NCBI GenBank assembly: GCA_050084985.1
Contig: JBITNC010000001.1
Location: forward strand, 91,202,001 to 91,266,000
Reading direction: 5' to 3'
Length of the DNA: 64,000 nt
DNA from: Nageia nagi
Taxonomy: Eukaryota > Pinophyta
Shown here: positions 1 to 12,192 of the stretch, one piece after another
How positions within the stretch are numbered: the stretch's first letter is position 1
Layout: each line of letters begins with the position of its first letter
Notes under the pieces: model-generated
Database searches by the model: none
Seen by the model: the letters and a program-made list of their open reading frames with translations, nothing else
Told to the model about the DNA's origin: nothing
Program-made: the position numbers and the translations under genes

Positions 1-203
1 CTTGTAACCAACTAAATCTCTGCTGTTCCACTCCGGACCCCAGGAAATATGATTGATAGTGCCCACCTCCCTCAGCATCACTATAGCTTGCCTTTGAACC
101 GCTGTGTCTAGTCAGCCGGTCTGATTAAAGGAGACTTAACTCTGTATACCTTCCATACTACTTCAAAGCTACACTATTTCTTATCCATGTTTTCATCTAC
201 ATG
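1..203. other. unclassified sequence 5' of the Mutator-like element
   Basis: This stretch has higher GC than the DNA after 1,070. The minus strand can be read for about 50 codons, with several stops, but I recognise no family in it. Because the splicing-factor gene is read on + and its first visible exon begins at 3,988 in mid-protein, this stretch probably lies inside an intron. That placement is inference. Confidence 0.3.
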
Positions 204-212
204 TATATTTTT

Positions 213-292
213 GGGAAACTATTGAAAACACCCCTATAATTTAATGCAATATCAAAAATACCTCTATTTTTCAAAAATATCAAAAATCCCCT
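213..292 (+). repeat. left terminal inverted repeat of the Mutator-like element
   Basis: This arm pairs with the right arm (985-1,066) over about 80 bases with scattered mismatches. Shared blocks include GGGAAA, ACCCCT and AATATCAAAAAT. The 9-base duplication abuts its outer end. Confidence 0.85.
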
Positions 293-299
293 ATTATCA

Positions 300-629
300 C
301 CTTGACAGAGTATACCTGTTGAAGCATGACTACCACATCCACCCACGCTATGAAGGATTTCATGCCCACCTCGACTTTATCAACAACCATCAGATCAATG
401 AGAACAAAAAGGATATCTGACGTGGAGGAGAGGCCTTCATATCTATGGCCTCCGTTGCCTACACAGACTTCCCACCCATGTTTGATGGAGCATGCCACGG
501 CCTTCTGCACTTATTGTCTACTGTAGGGTATGATTATGAGCGAAAGTCTGTGCATGGAGGGTTCTGTGAATCTTAAATGTTGCAGAGAAAACCAAAAAAG
601 AGTATCAAATTGTGAAGAAGAAGAAGGTT
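300..629 (-). pseudogene. berberine-bridge-enzyme-like FAD-binding domain fragment inside the Mutator-like element
   Basis: The minus-strand frame reads through about 105 codons with one internal stop (TAA at 511-513). It matches the N-terminal part of the plant reticuline oxidase/BBE-like FAD-linked oxidase family. A segment containing QHLRFTEPS matches the region preceding the FAD domain, then comes VQKAVACSIKHGWEV, then GGHRYEGLS, where the family has GGHDYEGLS with the histidine that holds FAD covalently, then the pattern SDILFVLIDL and an AWVD block where the family has AWVQ. The secreted-protein start, substrate domain and C-terminal BBE domain are absent. It lies entirely between the inverted repeats, so it was probably captured by the transposon. 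It is broken and not expected to make an enzyme. The family assignment comes from remembered motifs, not a search. Confidence 0.75.
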
Positions 630-984
630 CATCAGATGCAGTGGTGAGATTCGTTACTCCATTCATACATAAGCATGATATGAGATGGGCATAAGCATAT
701 GCGATGCAGTAAAAGCACAAATACAATAAAACAGTGCACATTAAACGCACCATCTAGGAGATGAACCCTTGTTAGCAACATTTATCACAGTTCTGGAGGA
801 TTCAGCAATGGACTTTCCACATTGTGATTCGACATTCGAATCCAAGTTTTCTTCAGAGAATAATCAGAATTGGTGGATGAAATTCTTCAGTCTTAGGAGT
901 CAGGTTTGGCACAAGTAAAATATTATTTGCCATTATCGAATACCGGAAGTTCTTGAAAAAAGCTTGTGGAACAAACATTATATC

Positions 985-1066
985 ACGGGTATTTTAGATA
1001 TTTCTGAAAAATTAGGGACATTTTTGATATTACGTTAAATTACAGGGGTATTTTGGATATTTTCCC
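985..1066 (-). repeat. right terminal inverted repeat of the Mutator-like element
   Basis: This is the reverse complement of the left arm with small differences. It ends in TTTCCC, directly followed by the second copy of the TATATTTTT duplication at 1,067-1,075. Confidence 0.85.
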
Positions 1067-1075
1067 TATATTTTT

Positions 1076-3416
1076 TTTATAATAATTATATCCCTCTTTA
1101 TTTTTGCTTAATGTTTGTATAGTATTTTGAACTAGAGATTGGCCAGTAATTGTGCACACTTACTCAAACAATATGCAGAGTTAACAATGTTCCACTTCAG
1201 CTTACGACAATGAATTAATGACATGTCTACTATATTGCCATGCTATATATTTCCTTATGTTCTGGTTGGAGCATTTTTTTTGAAATGTGTAATTATGTTG
1301 CATAAAAATATGCTGGACCATTTCTTGTTACATCTAACCCGTTGTAGCTGTACACCTCACAGTAAAAGGAGCATAACAGCTGCACATGTTGACCCAAAAA
1401 TCCATACATTAAGAGAATGGCATATATGGATGTTCCACCCATTGTCAAGGTCTTTTGATATATGTGTTGCACAGCATATAACATTTGCTACAATTACTAG
1501 TGTTAAATTAGAAGTAGAATACTAAGCATAAGATACCCGTATGTCTAATTCATTACCAAATTTCTTTTTAAATGATACATTTAAATTGTTAAGTATTCAT
1601 TTCTTTCAGATAAAATATCTTCACAGGCACAACTATTGGACCTACTGTAGATATTGTTTCCTCTCCTTTCTATGATAACCACATCGGTCTTGTGTATTAA
1701 TTTGCCATGATTTTACCTTTTTGTCCCATATTTCTATGTCTCAAAAGGTGCATTGATTGTCACGTAATATCTTAATTAGAGTAAACTACCTAAATGGTTG
1801 GAGCAGACAATCTCTGGATGAGATGCACAAAACTAATTTTTTTATAAAATAGCCTTTGTTGATAGAACATATACGCAATTCCATGTGATCTATGTGATGC
1901 ACGTACTCTATCAGTGAACAAATAACTCCACATCCATTTGTAAAGAAATGCATTGTAGTCCCTTTATGAATCGTCATTTAAAGCAGATTCTAATAGAAAC
2001 AATTATCAGATATTGGATTGGTTCTGGCAGTTCTAGAACAATTAATTCATGTCAAAATTGTTAAAGTGAAGTTGAATGCTAATGTATACCACCTTGAAGT
2101 CAATGAGTAAAAAAAAATATAAGTGGTCAAGCAGGATACAAGACTAGTAAAATTGTTCAAGAATATCTTGTATTTAAAAGTAGCATAGGGTTTATGTGTC
2201 TAATCAATGTTCAACTCTTGGGCTAATATTGCATGTGGAAGAGTGGCCAGAGCTGTTTTGAGGTTGCTAGGTAGGCCTGGGTAATGTCTACCTTGTCTAT
2301 ATACGGTTTCTGCTAGAGACCATGATCCAAAAATCAGTAGGGCATTAGTTAATAGCTTTGGCTTTCCTTAGCTTTTAGTGTTCAAATAAATCGAGAAACA
2401 GAAATTGTATTAAATTTTCAAAAGATAGCTTGCAAAATTTTTTACAGCCAAATTAGTAGCACAGGTGGCTTCTGTTGTAGAATGATGATGGAATATGACT
2501 CAGCAGACATTGTTAATGGTCTGCACCTCATATATGGAATTTTAACCATCAAAACCTATTGCAATGAGCTAGCAATATATCATTACTAGAAACAAACTCT
2601 TAACGAATTTGTCTAGTTTTGAAGTGATGCAGTACTTGAGTAACATTTTGGCTAAATACTTCAAAAATTAACCAAACACCATATACTGGAATAAAGGTAA
2701 GTATTTTCCACCCTAAGCTTGTTTGTTGATCATTTATACTCTACCATAAACCTGTTTTTTCTGCTTAATGTGTTGTGAAGAGGGATTAGCTTTTATTTGT
2801 TATGGTATTCATTGTAATATCTCTATGAAATATTTGTTGTGGCATAGTCCTCTTATCTTCCAAGGTGCCTTCTTACAAGTTTATGTATTCAAATCATTTT
2901 AAGCTATTTTGAGTCATCTTATATACTCAATTATATGGTAGTATTAGTAATATGACTTATGATTAATCCTAATGCCACCCTTTAAAGGAATACAATTAAA
3001 TGTATTGAATACCTTCTTTCTTTCTTCTTAATTGAATTTGCTCAGATGATAAGCTCTCATTCGATTGCAGCATTCTGCCAATTCTTCTGTAGTTCAAACC
3101 TTCTTGTGCATAGATATTTAATCTTAACGTCTGCAGACTGCCTTTGTGTAGTATCTAATGCTTATATACCAGTTGCACTTCTGCATGTTTGAAATCCATG
3201 TACCTACTGTACTGATTTTGTTTGTCCTCTAATTTATATTCTCTTTGCCAGTTGCTTCCATCATCTGTTTGCTCTCTCGTGTCTTCCTTCCTATGTTGTA
3301 TGAGATGTAATGCTGTATTCTGAAATGAAATAGCAGGTGAATTGCATTGATCAGATTTCCTGTACAAATTGATGGAGCATGTTGGAGCTTATGTGCTTCA
3401 AGCAGCCATAGTATAT
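1076..3416. other. noncoding sequence, probably intron of the RRC1-like gene
   Basis: It is AT-rich, and its short ORFs lack family resemblance or sensible splice signals. I looked for the RRM-encoding exon that precedes the SURP exon in RRC1 homologues and did not find it. This suggests that the first visible exon is preceded by an intron of at least 3.9 kb. Confidence 0.45.
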
Positions 3417-3668
3417 CCATAGTTGTCAGACTCAGGCTCAGCCAATACTTGGCATTGCCAAAACTTTTTAAAAGATCCAACTTCGGCAAAAAAATTGGGA
3501 AAAAGAAAAACAATTTGAAAATATAGCTAATTTTGAAAAACTCACCAAAATGCAGCAAAAACTCAACAACAGCAATTTTTGGGAATATTCTTGCGAGTTT
3601 TTGGGAGATCCGATACGGGTGGATTTCCTGCAAGTACTCTGCAAACTCCTCAAGTTTCGTAACTATGG
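3417..3668. mobile_element. probable MITE of about 250 bp
   Basis: The segment starts CCATAGTTGTCAGACTCAG and ends in the inverted form AACTATGG, so the outermost eight bases match as inverted repeats and weaker pairing continues inward. A second inverted pair (AAAAACTC and GAGTTTTT) lies inside. Both edges are followed outward by TAT, too short to prove a target duplication. It sits in the presumed intron 320 bases before the SURP exon. It could instead be decayed simple sequence. Confidence 0.4.
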
Positions 3669-3987
3669 TATTATTATTATTCTTTGGCTTCTGTGTAGCT
3701 GCTTGAAGGCTGCTAATTTTGTGACAAGTTAAATACAAAGTTGTGTCCCTAGGCTAACTAATAGAAGACATGATTTTGTACCTCGTAAGATTTGTTAGTC
3801 TTGTAATATGCAATTATTGATCACCTTTACAATTCTGGTTCTTTTTTGTCTGCAAATTGTTTCAAATTGAGCATTGAGTTGCATCATTTTGCATTATATA
3901 TTGTTATGCAGATATGTCAATGTTTTCTGTCTGCAAAATGGCCGTACACTGGCATCAAGATATATTTAACTATTTTTTTAATTTTAG

Positions 3988-6900
3988 GTTGTAACCCCTA
4001 ATGTTCCAGACATAGAGGTCATTCCTCCTGAAAGTGAACATCTGCGTCATGTCATTGATACAATGGCTATGTATGTGCTTGACGATGGTTGTACTTTCGA
4101 ACAAGCCATAATGGAAAGAGTTCGAGGCAATCCATTGTTCGGATTTTTGTTTGACCTGCGATGTAAGGAGCATACTTACTATGTGTGGCGGCTCTATTCT
4201 TTTGCGCAGGTAATGTTTTAATGATTAACTTGATGGAAATTTGTTCCATTTACTATATGCACACTTATTGGTGTATGACTAGTTGGAATGACTTGTAAGA
4301 TGAGCATTAGGATTTATAGTGTATGTATACTGTTGTAGCTTGAGGATAAAGGCATTGCTGATGTGCATCCTAACAAAGAATTCAAATAATAATAAGAATC
4401 GTGTTTCTGTAAAACGTAGGGTGACACTCTTCAAAGGTGGAGAACAGAGCCTTTCATCATGATTACTGGAAGTGGACGGTAAGATGCTCATGGGTTTATT
4501 TGTTTAAGTTTCAAAGTAGAGTTAGCATTTATTAATTTTTTTGTCTCACTATACAAATACAACTATGGAGATGTTATTTCTTTCTGTAAGAATTTTGATT
4601 TTCTTAGAAAAGGTTTCAATGTGTCCTACCTTGACCAACTCTAAAAATTATAGGTGTTGTTTCTCTCAATTCTCTATTTCATCCTTCATATGAACTTCAT
4701 GTTCAATTTCTGTGCAACATTTTTGAAATTACACCTGTTGCAATATCAACTGTTATATTCTTCAGTAGGAACTTGGGACAATTATGTTGCACTAATGCTA
4801 GGCATTGCTTCTTGATTTTTCTATTGCACCCTTTCTAGGGCGTGTTGAATTTTTATGTGTTGCAATTGTGGCACACCTTTTTTGAATTTTAGCCGTGTTA
4901 AAGACTTGAGGGGGTCTTTCCTTGTCATAGATTTGTTTCAGAAGCTAAATGGATTACTTCAAAAAAAAAGAAATTCATGCATTTACTGAACTTTTTTTGT
5001 TCTGTTATCTAGATGGATGCCACCACCTTTACCACAACAAACTCTTTTAAAGAGTCCAGAGCATGAGAAATCCTCAGTTTCAACTTATGCTGCTGGGAGG
5101 AGCAGAGTAAGCATCCTTCTGTCACTCAGTATGCACTTTTCTGGTCCTTCTATTAAAGGATTTTTCACTGTATGGATACAAATTTACTGTTGTTTACTGC
5201 CTCTAAACATTTCAATTCTAAATAGTTTTGAAAACCCCTAGCTTTTGGTGGAAAGCAACCATTTGCTAGAGTTCCATAAAATTCAGTAGCCTGCTCTTTC
5301 AAACCAATTTTGTGAATGTATTAAATTTCAGAGAATGGATCAGGAGCGTGCCTTGACAGATAGCCAAAGAGATGAATTTGAAGACATGCTGCGGGCCCTA
5401 ACTTTGGAAAGAAATCAGATAAAAGAAGCTATGGGTTTTGCTTTAGACAATGCTGATGCAGCAGGCGAGGTATTATTGTCATGATATGAAATAACTAAAT
5501 GCTTGTTTTTTTTTTAATTGTTTGATCATTTTATTGAAGCGTTTTATTTCCTACAAAATTGGTGCCTTGCTGTATCATAGGTTGTCGAGGTCCTTACAGA
5601 ATCCTTGACCTTGAAGGAGACCCCCATTCCGACTAAAGTTGCAAGGCTTATGCTAGTTTCTGATATTCTTCATAATAGCAGTGCTCCCGTGAAAAATGCA
5701 TCTGCATATAGGACAAAGTTTGAAGCCACTTTACCTGACATTATGGAAAGCTTTAATGACTTATATCGAAGCATCACTGGCCGAATAACTGCAGAAGCTT
5801 TGAAGGTTTGTTGATTACTCTTTTCCATATCTACGTTGTCATGAAGATTAACAATAACTACTGATTGTTCGAACTTCTTTACATGGATATTTCTGGCTAT
5901 TATTGCAGGAGAGAGTGTTGAAAGCACTCCAGGTATGGTCAGACTGGTTTCTATTTTCAGATACTTACGTGAATGGATTGAGAGCAACATTTCTCCGGCC
6001 TGGAAATTCAGGTGTACCTCCTTTTCATTCAATATGTGGAGATGCTCCTCCAGTAAAAGATCCATATAATCCAGACAATACTGGTATGGAGATGGTGGGA
6101 GCTGAACCAAATCAAGATGCTGCTCTCGCCATTGGTAAAGGAGCAGCAGCTCAGGAATTGTCCAGTCTTCCACTTGCAGAGCTTGAAAGACGATGTAGGC
6201 ATAATGGTCTATCTATTCGTGGTAGTAGGGAGGTCATGGTTGCTCGACTACTTAGCTTAGAAGAGGCAGAGAAGCAGAAAAATCAAGATCTAGATGAAGA
6301 TTTTAGACATGGGCAGAGCTTTGTAGTCTTAGGTAAACATGCAAGAGACACTGATGGTTATTTAAGATCTGATGATGATAGGGACTACCAGTCTAGATCT
6401 AGGCAGAGTGTTCTGGGCTCTCGATCTGATGAACATCAAATGGTGAATAGCATGAACACCTCTTCTGCGACCCTGAACCCCAAGTTGACAATTCCACAGC
6501 CAGAGATAAAACCTTTTAAAAGCAAGCGTATTGAAACACATCCTGTTTTACAAGCTTCTAAGTGGACTCGTGAAGATGATGGAACTGATACGGACGATAG
6601 GCCAGTCAAGGACCTAGGTTTGAATTACTCTTCCTCTGGAAGTGATGATATGTTTATGAGTTCCGGAAAAGATGAGAAACAAGATGTTACCGCTGATAGC
6701 TTTGCTTCTACTGTTGGTGATTCTGGAATGGATGAAGCACGCAGGTGACATATCATCTTGCCTTTCCACCCAAATCTACTTAGATTTCTTTTGCTTTTAT
6801 TATTTACTTTGTTTTCCATATGCTATTCATTTTGATAGTACAACCATGCAATATCAGGCAAAAGCTACGGCAATTAGAGGTTTCAATCATGGAGTATCGT

Positions 6901-7630
6901 GAATCTCTTGAAGAGCTTGGGTCTAGGAATGCAGAAGAAATTGAAAGAAAAGTGTCTGCTTACAGAAGGAGATTAGAAGCTGAATATGGGTTAATAGATA
7001 CCTTGATTGGAAAAGACTACAGAGATTCATCTCGAATTGCAGGTATGGCATGAAGATGTGCATATTTTGGCCCACATTTAATTGAAGCTAGTTCCTTTGT
7101 ATTTTTACAGCTTGTTTTGAAAGCAGTCATTAGACTGTTTTCGGTTTCAAGTGTCTGGTGGTTGGTAATTACGTATCTCTTTATTTCAAAAGTGTAAGGC
7201 ATCTGTACAGTAAAATAATTCTATTGTGGCTTACCTTAAGTTTGGATGTTTGTTGCTAGAGAGAACATCTGTTGAACAGAAAGAAAGGTGCGATGATAGT
7301 GGGGATTTGTCTGTAAGGAGGCGTACTCGCAGTTGGAACAATAGCAAAAGTCCCACCAGTAAATTAAGTAGAGACAGAGAAAAGGAGGACAGGGAGAAGG
7401 ATTTTTTTGGAGACAAGGATGGCAATGCTGATACTTTCCCTCGTGAACAGGATCATAATAAAGATAGGCATCACGATTCTGCTGAAAAAGGGAGGGAGAG
7501 AAGTAGCAGTAGAGAGTTTGAAACTCATGACTGGGATAGGCACAGAGATAGGGAGAGGGGTAAGGGAAAAGAGAGGGACAGGGATCAGAATAGAGAAAAA
7601 GATAGAGATAAGAGGAGCAGAAGAAGCTAA
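3988..7630 (+). CDS. RRC1: RRC1/SR140-like U2 snRNP-associated SURP-domain splicing factor (3' eight exons)
   Basis: Exons: 3988-4209, 4420-4478, 5013-5106, 5332-5469, 5581-5805, 5909-6744, 6858-7042, 7260-7630. All junctions are GT-AG, phases agree, and the joined length is 2,130 nt (709 codons plus TAA at 7628-7630). The first visible exon starts in mid-protein after TTTTAG, so there is no start codon here; the RRM exons expected in this family are upstream of the window. Domains in order: SURP in exon 1 (motifs NPLFGFLFD and HTYYVWRL), a CID RNA-polymerase-CTD-interaction domain over exons 4-6 (LRALTLERNQIKEAMGFALD, YRTKFEATLPDIMESF), a SAP-like helix pair (LPLAELERRCRHNGLS), an acidic/serine-rich linker, a cwf21-type helix in exon 7 (EEIERKVSAYRRRLEAEYG) and an Arg/Asp/Glu/Lys-rich RS-like tail in exon 8. 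Family members are nuclear pre-mRNA splicing factors; Arabidopsis RRC1 acts in phytochrome-B-dependent light signalling. The frame is unbroken and probably functional. Retention of intron 6 (6,745-6,857) would give an early stop. Confidence 0.93.
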
Positions 7631-10404
7631 ACCTTTTTCCATTTTTTAGGGGCTGATAAATCCTCTCTGAAATTTAGATTGAAGGTGTAATATCATGAGT
7701 TAATTTTCAGATTGTGGCTTATATGATGTTTTAGGTGAGGTTTTATTCTCTCTACCCTGCATTTACCAGATGTCTTCTCTAGAAATTAAATTGTATTTTC
7801 TTTCTCCTTGTAAGCTTATCAAAGCAGATTCAAAATAGCGTTCAATGTAATTGAATATGATTCATGTGTGTTAAGAACTGTGTATAAAAGTTGTGTGTAG
7901 TATTTGATGCCCTTTCTGGGTGCTGCGGATGATTTGTCTCCAGAGTTGAATATATAATCCTTTCTGATGTTGGCAAAAAGTTACAAAGTATTATTGTCAT
8001 ATGCCTTCAGCTAAGCTAAACTCTCAAAGCAATATTCTGATTGCCTGAACCTAAATGTTATGAAATTCCGGAGAACATGTATATGTTGCTCTGTGGAGTC
8101 TTCAGGGAACAAATACTGCTCAACTAGAGTATTTGATTAAAAAGCAGCAACTTTGATGTGGATGGCTTTCTGCAAATATCTTGAAAGATTTAGCTTTTGA
8201 TGTTATAAATTAATGATAGTTTTGAATATCAAGTTTCCATTTGATTTTATGTCAAGGTATGTTTTAAAAGTTTAGCTTTGTGAAACGTGTGTTGAAACGT
8301 AAGTTTTTAATATGAAACAAAATGCATTTTGTATCGTGGCCCACAAATCTAATCAAGTTGTTTATTTCCCAGTATTGGACATTTCTGATTGTGCTGACAA
8401 GTTGACATGATAGATATTGTAACTTAACAAAATAATAACTATCATTATTCAAGTTCTGAAGTACCAAATGGTCCTAATTCATTAGGAAAAGTATCCAGTG
8501 AATGAAGACCTGATGGCAATACCTTGCATGCTAATTGTGCTGCCACAGGGATAAAATGCCATCACGATAATCTTATATGGATGAGGGGGTCACCAAGCAA
8601 AATCTTGAGCAGAAGTTGAAATAGGTGTTCATGTTTTTTAGTCACTTTCCATGTCTGTCCAGTTGTGTTTGTGTGTATAATGCAGATACAAGATACTTTA
8701 ATTGCAGTAATAATCTTAATGTTGTTTACATGTTGGTGTCACATAAAAGATTCCAACGTGAGTAGCTTTAAACAATTGGTGATCCTGTCGGGAGATATCA
8801 CGTAGTCTGATAATGTCCAAAAATCTTGTGTTCTTGCAGATTTTATTACTATGTCGTCATAAACTACTTGATTTTGTGTTCGAAATTAATGAAGAGACCT
8901 TTTCTTCAATCATCTAGTAGAATTTTAAGCATATGCTGTAGATTTTTTTTCATAGTTAAAAGGCCATGGATATCATTCCACTGGTAAAAGTGTGAAATAT
9001 ACATTCATTAGAGGGAAATCAATTACTTCTACAAATATAAATCACATAAAACACGTTTTGCATAAAATACACAAGCAATCATTATAGGAACAACTATTGC
9101 TTTTGTACATCAATAATTCTTGGATTCATCTAGTTCAAGAGAGTTATGGCTTTCTCTAGTTTTAATTATGTTTTCAAGGACCATATCAAATTTAAAGGGA
9201 AGTTTAAAAGTTGCATTTTTCAGTCAATTACCATGACAATGATTAGTATTGTACTCTTTACGTAGCCTTAAAAATGTATTTTTCATTGTATTATTAGATT
9301 TTACTTCACTATTTTCAAAGTCTCAATCTAATAGAGTAACAAAATGTTTATTTAATTGCTCTTAAGGTTTAAATTTGATATAATCAACATATAGACGTAT
9401 AAAAAAATAGTTGTTTGTGTATTATGGAAGGTTAGAGAAAATATTTGTACAAGTTTTTATTTTTTATTTTTAATGTAAAACAAAGAGTGCTACACGTATA
9501 ATATATGATTTTATGTATTTTATTAAAAATAAATAATATAATATAAATATTGACATTTTTTAAAATTCAATGGTTTTGTAGGATTTGTTAAAAAATTTAA
9601 TTATGTCGAGAGGTGTTTCTACAATGGCAGCTGAAGGGTAAGGAAGTTAAAATGTTGCGTTGTTTGTTTAGTCATAAACATTTGGTTGATTATTTTGATT
9701 TTATTAAAATTTTAATATAAAACTCATTATATTAATTTTAATAAATATTTTATATATATAAATGAAATGTTCAATCAATTTTAAATCACAAAATAATACT
9801 AATTAGAATCTGTAACAATTTGCTATATTTAATATAGATGCCTCGAGAATGATATCTATCACTGTTTCTTGATATATAAGGGTTTATATCCAAGCTAGAT
9901 ACAATGGTATTAAAGATAAATATAAAGCTTTTAATGTCCTTTTAATCTCAATGGTTGGTAGGATCTGTTAAACTTTTCTAGATATAAATATAAATCAATT
10001 ATATATTTGAATACTTGTTTATAACAAAATTAAGCTGTATGTTGAAACAACCAAGCTTGTTTTGGTTATCTTGATTTAAAAATTCATGGATCAAGCAATA
10101 ATTACAAATATTTTTATATGCTTGTTTGATGTTTGTAAAGTGGAAAAAAAAAGACAAAATGAGTTTAATCTTCTATAGCATTAGATTACTTAGCTTACAA
10201 GTTCTTTTATCCAAAGTGTTATAGGTATTGTCCATCTACCAAATTTGTTATGATAATTTTATGTGGATAGGATGGATGTTCAAGTTTTGGATTATTGATG
10301 TTTTTGTAGTAAACTAGTTTATTTTGTTTTTGATATTATCATCACTTAAATTTTGAGTTACTTTATTTGCAATATATAATTTTACATGAGTTTGATTTTC
10401 TATG
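7631..10404. other. 3' UTR and flank of the RRC1-like gene, then AT-rich intergenic DNA
   Basis: The first few hundred bases after the stop must include the 3' UTR, but I see no unambiguous polyadenylation signal. From about 8,900 the sequence becomes very AT-rich, with no ORF or repeat family that I can name. Short stretches near 9,560-9,600 and 9,945-9,975 (sharing GTAGGATCTGTTAAA-like words) resemble 27,760-27,800, which suggests a dispersed repeat. Confidence 0.5.
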
Positions 10405-10800
10405 GTCTAGCTGTAGGGAATAGGTTTACGCACTAGGGATTTTTTATGCCCGTTTTGTAATTCTGAAGAATCAGTTATGCATTTGATTTGGCATTGTGGT
10501 AAGGTTGAAAAGGTGTAGAATTGAATGAATTCCTTTTCCCAACCATTCTTGCAACATCCTCTTTCTTCGCTTCATAATCTCCTTGAAGATCCCCTAGATT
10601 TTTCCAAGCTTTTGGAAGATTTTTCGAATATTTTCCGAATTAGAATTATGTTCAATTTGTGAAAAGAATAGAATGCAGTTATTTTTTTTTTGAGAAAGTT
10701 CCTTATTTAGATTTTTCTTTGGTTGACAAGCTTATAATTTTTATGACATTTGGTTTCAGATTAATGATCATGTTAACAAGGTCACCTTGAAATTCAACCA
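10405..10800 (+). pseudogene. LINE ORF2 C-terminal fragment (zf-RVT zinc-binding domain)
   Basis: One + frame reads LRTRDFLCPFCNSEESVMH followed by LIWHC, the Cys-X2-Cys ... His-X4-Cys pattern of the zinc-binding domain found after the reverse transcriptase in plant L1-type LINEs. A glutamine-like position is a stop shortly afterwards. The following codons contain an ISQWGNVP block, in keeping with the C-terminal part of such ORFs. No RT domain precedes it, so this is a 5'-truncated copy, as is usual for LINEs. It is dead and not part of any neighbouring gene. Confidence 0.65.
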
Positions 10801-11680
10801 TTTGCAAGAGCTCATAAGTCAGTGGGGAAATGTTCCATGCTTAGTGGGTCGAGTCCCTCCCTCCTCCCTAGTTTGTCGGGAGTGCTTGCGGTCCAGGCAA
10901 TGTTGTTGCCCTCCCCCATGGGATTGGAACTAGAGTTATGCCCACAGATCTTGCTCTCCATCTCAAGATACTTGGAACCCTCCTCCTGTTGTTGGGTGGG
11001 CTAGCCAAGGGTGGGAATCTCGTCCCAACTCTCCTCGATAATATGGCTAGGGTGGTCATGCAAGCTCCTCTTGTCAAGTTGCAGGATGGGGTGGTCGAAC
11101 TGAAGGTGATGGTGATGGTTGGCCAAATCCAATGAATTCAACAATTAATGAAGAGAAGGATACGACAAATGGGTGGGTGGCACAATCCTTTACTGTTGAT
11201 CACACGTTAGGTGGCCCTAATTGGCATGACATCTAAAAAACATTGAAGAATACGCACTAGATGGGGGTCCCTTCCAATGTATGGAAACATAATGAGGACA
11301 TGGAGAATGTTGAGGTTATTAATGAGCTTGCCATTTCGATGCCAGCCAATGCGTATCCTGCTAGTTTGACACATTCCAGCATGTAGCTTGCTAATACCCA
11401 CTCCTCTTAATGAGGTTTAATGCATTCATGCTTGCTCTTGTTAGTGTTGAAGTTGGATTACTTTTTGTAAGGTTTAATAAGTTATGGTGATGATAGTGTG
11501 AGTTTCTATGTGGATGGCATATGGTTTCTTTTTGTTTGGTTCTCGCCTTCTGGCAGTATGATAGATTGTTACATTTTTGTTTACCACGCTAAGCGCTTGG
11601 GTTGTGATTACCTCCACCCATTTACGTTTGTATGATTTAGTTTTTCTATTAATATAAAGATTTATAATTAAAAAATATAT
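10801..11680 (+). other. possible LINE tail, GC-richer block
   Basis: The block from 10,820 to 11,140 is clearly richer in GC than its surroundings. Short readable pieces (TWNPPPV, VVELKVMV) faintly resemble the RNase H-type domain that ends some plant LINEs. The sequence then runs into an AT-rich end near 11,640-11,680, with a stretch resembling a LINE 3' UTR. No frame is intact and the boundary is a guess. Confidence 0.3.
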
Positions 11681-12115
11681 ATACAATTTTGATTTATTAT
11701 TATTTGAGGGGGTTATGTTAATGTGCATAACCCAAAAATCAAGCCACTTAGCAAAGTCTTTTAGCTAACCTCTTTTAAGACAATGAGTAAGACAAGTTTG
11801 TTGGGTGACCTATGAGGATCTAACTTTGTTAGTTTATAATTGTATAAAATATGTCATATTAAAACTTTACTTTTAATAGGGAGTAAACTAGATGATTTAT
11901 GTTATCTATTTTAAATATCCTAATATTTCATTATATATAATTTTCACAAACCTTTACAAGTAATTGATAATTAAATCTTATTAAATATGAAAACTCACAT
12001 AAAAACTTTAAATCAATAAATGCAAATTGGAAATTGAATAAAAGTAAATAGAAATAAAGATAACATGTAACTTAATTCATGATCAAATATTTAATCAATA
12101 AATGTGAACATGTTA

Positions 12116-12192
12116 GACGAGATGGATAAAGTATAGCTAAAACTCTCCACTAAAATGTGAGGGGACCCAAGTTCAAATCCCATGCCCTCTAA
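12116..12192 (+). mobile_element. tRNA-derived SINE-like fragment
   Basis: The sequence contains a B-box-like GTTCAAATCC (12,171-12,180) about 45 bases after a degenerate A-box/D-arm-like segment (GATGGATAAAGTATAGC), the spacing of an internal RNA polymerase III promoter. The T-stem is recognisable (GGACCC before the box), but no acceptor stem forms, so this is not a functional tRNA gene. A SINE head is the simplest reading. I saw no second copy in the window. Confidence 0.4.

Larger units (their letters stand above)
213..1066. mobile_element. Mutator-like element (non-autonomous, Pack-MULE type)
   Basis: The ends are long inverted repeats of about 80 bases (213-292 and 985-1,066) that begin GGGAAA and end TTTCCC. 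The element is flanked on both sides by the same 9 bases, TATATTTTT (204-212 and 1,067-1,075). A 9-bp target duplication with long terminal inverted repeats is the hallmark of the Mutator superfamily. No transposase is encoded in the 854 bp, so the element would need one in trans. The interior is richer in GC and on the minus strand carries a host-gene fragment resembling berberine-bridge-enzyme proteins. The exact duplication suggests the insertion is not among the oldest in the window. Both the poly-T flank and the arms are AT-rich, but the arms align over more than 70 positions, so chance is unlikely. Confidence 0.85.

Noticed and set aside
3155-3738. Minus-strand open frames of 60-169 codons before the SURP exon
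   Set aside because: They cross the MITE, have no family resemblance and lie opposite the gene; AT-poor patches give such frames by chance.
7231-7642. Minus-strand frames over the last RRC1 exon
   Set aside because: They are antisense shadows of the repetitive RS/RD-rich coding sequence.
12116-12192. Functional tRNA gene
   Set aside because: The T-arm is present, but the acceptor stem does not pair and the D-arm is degenerate.
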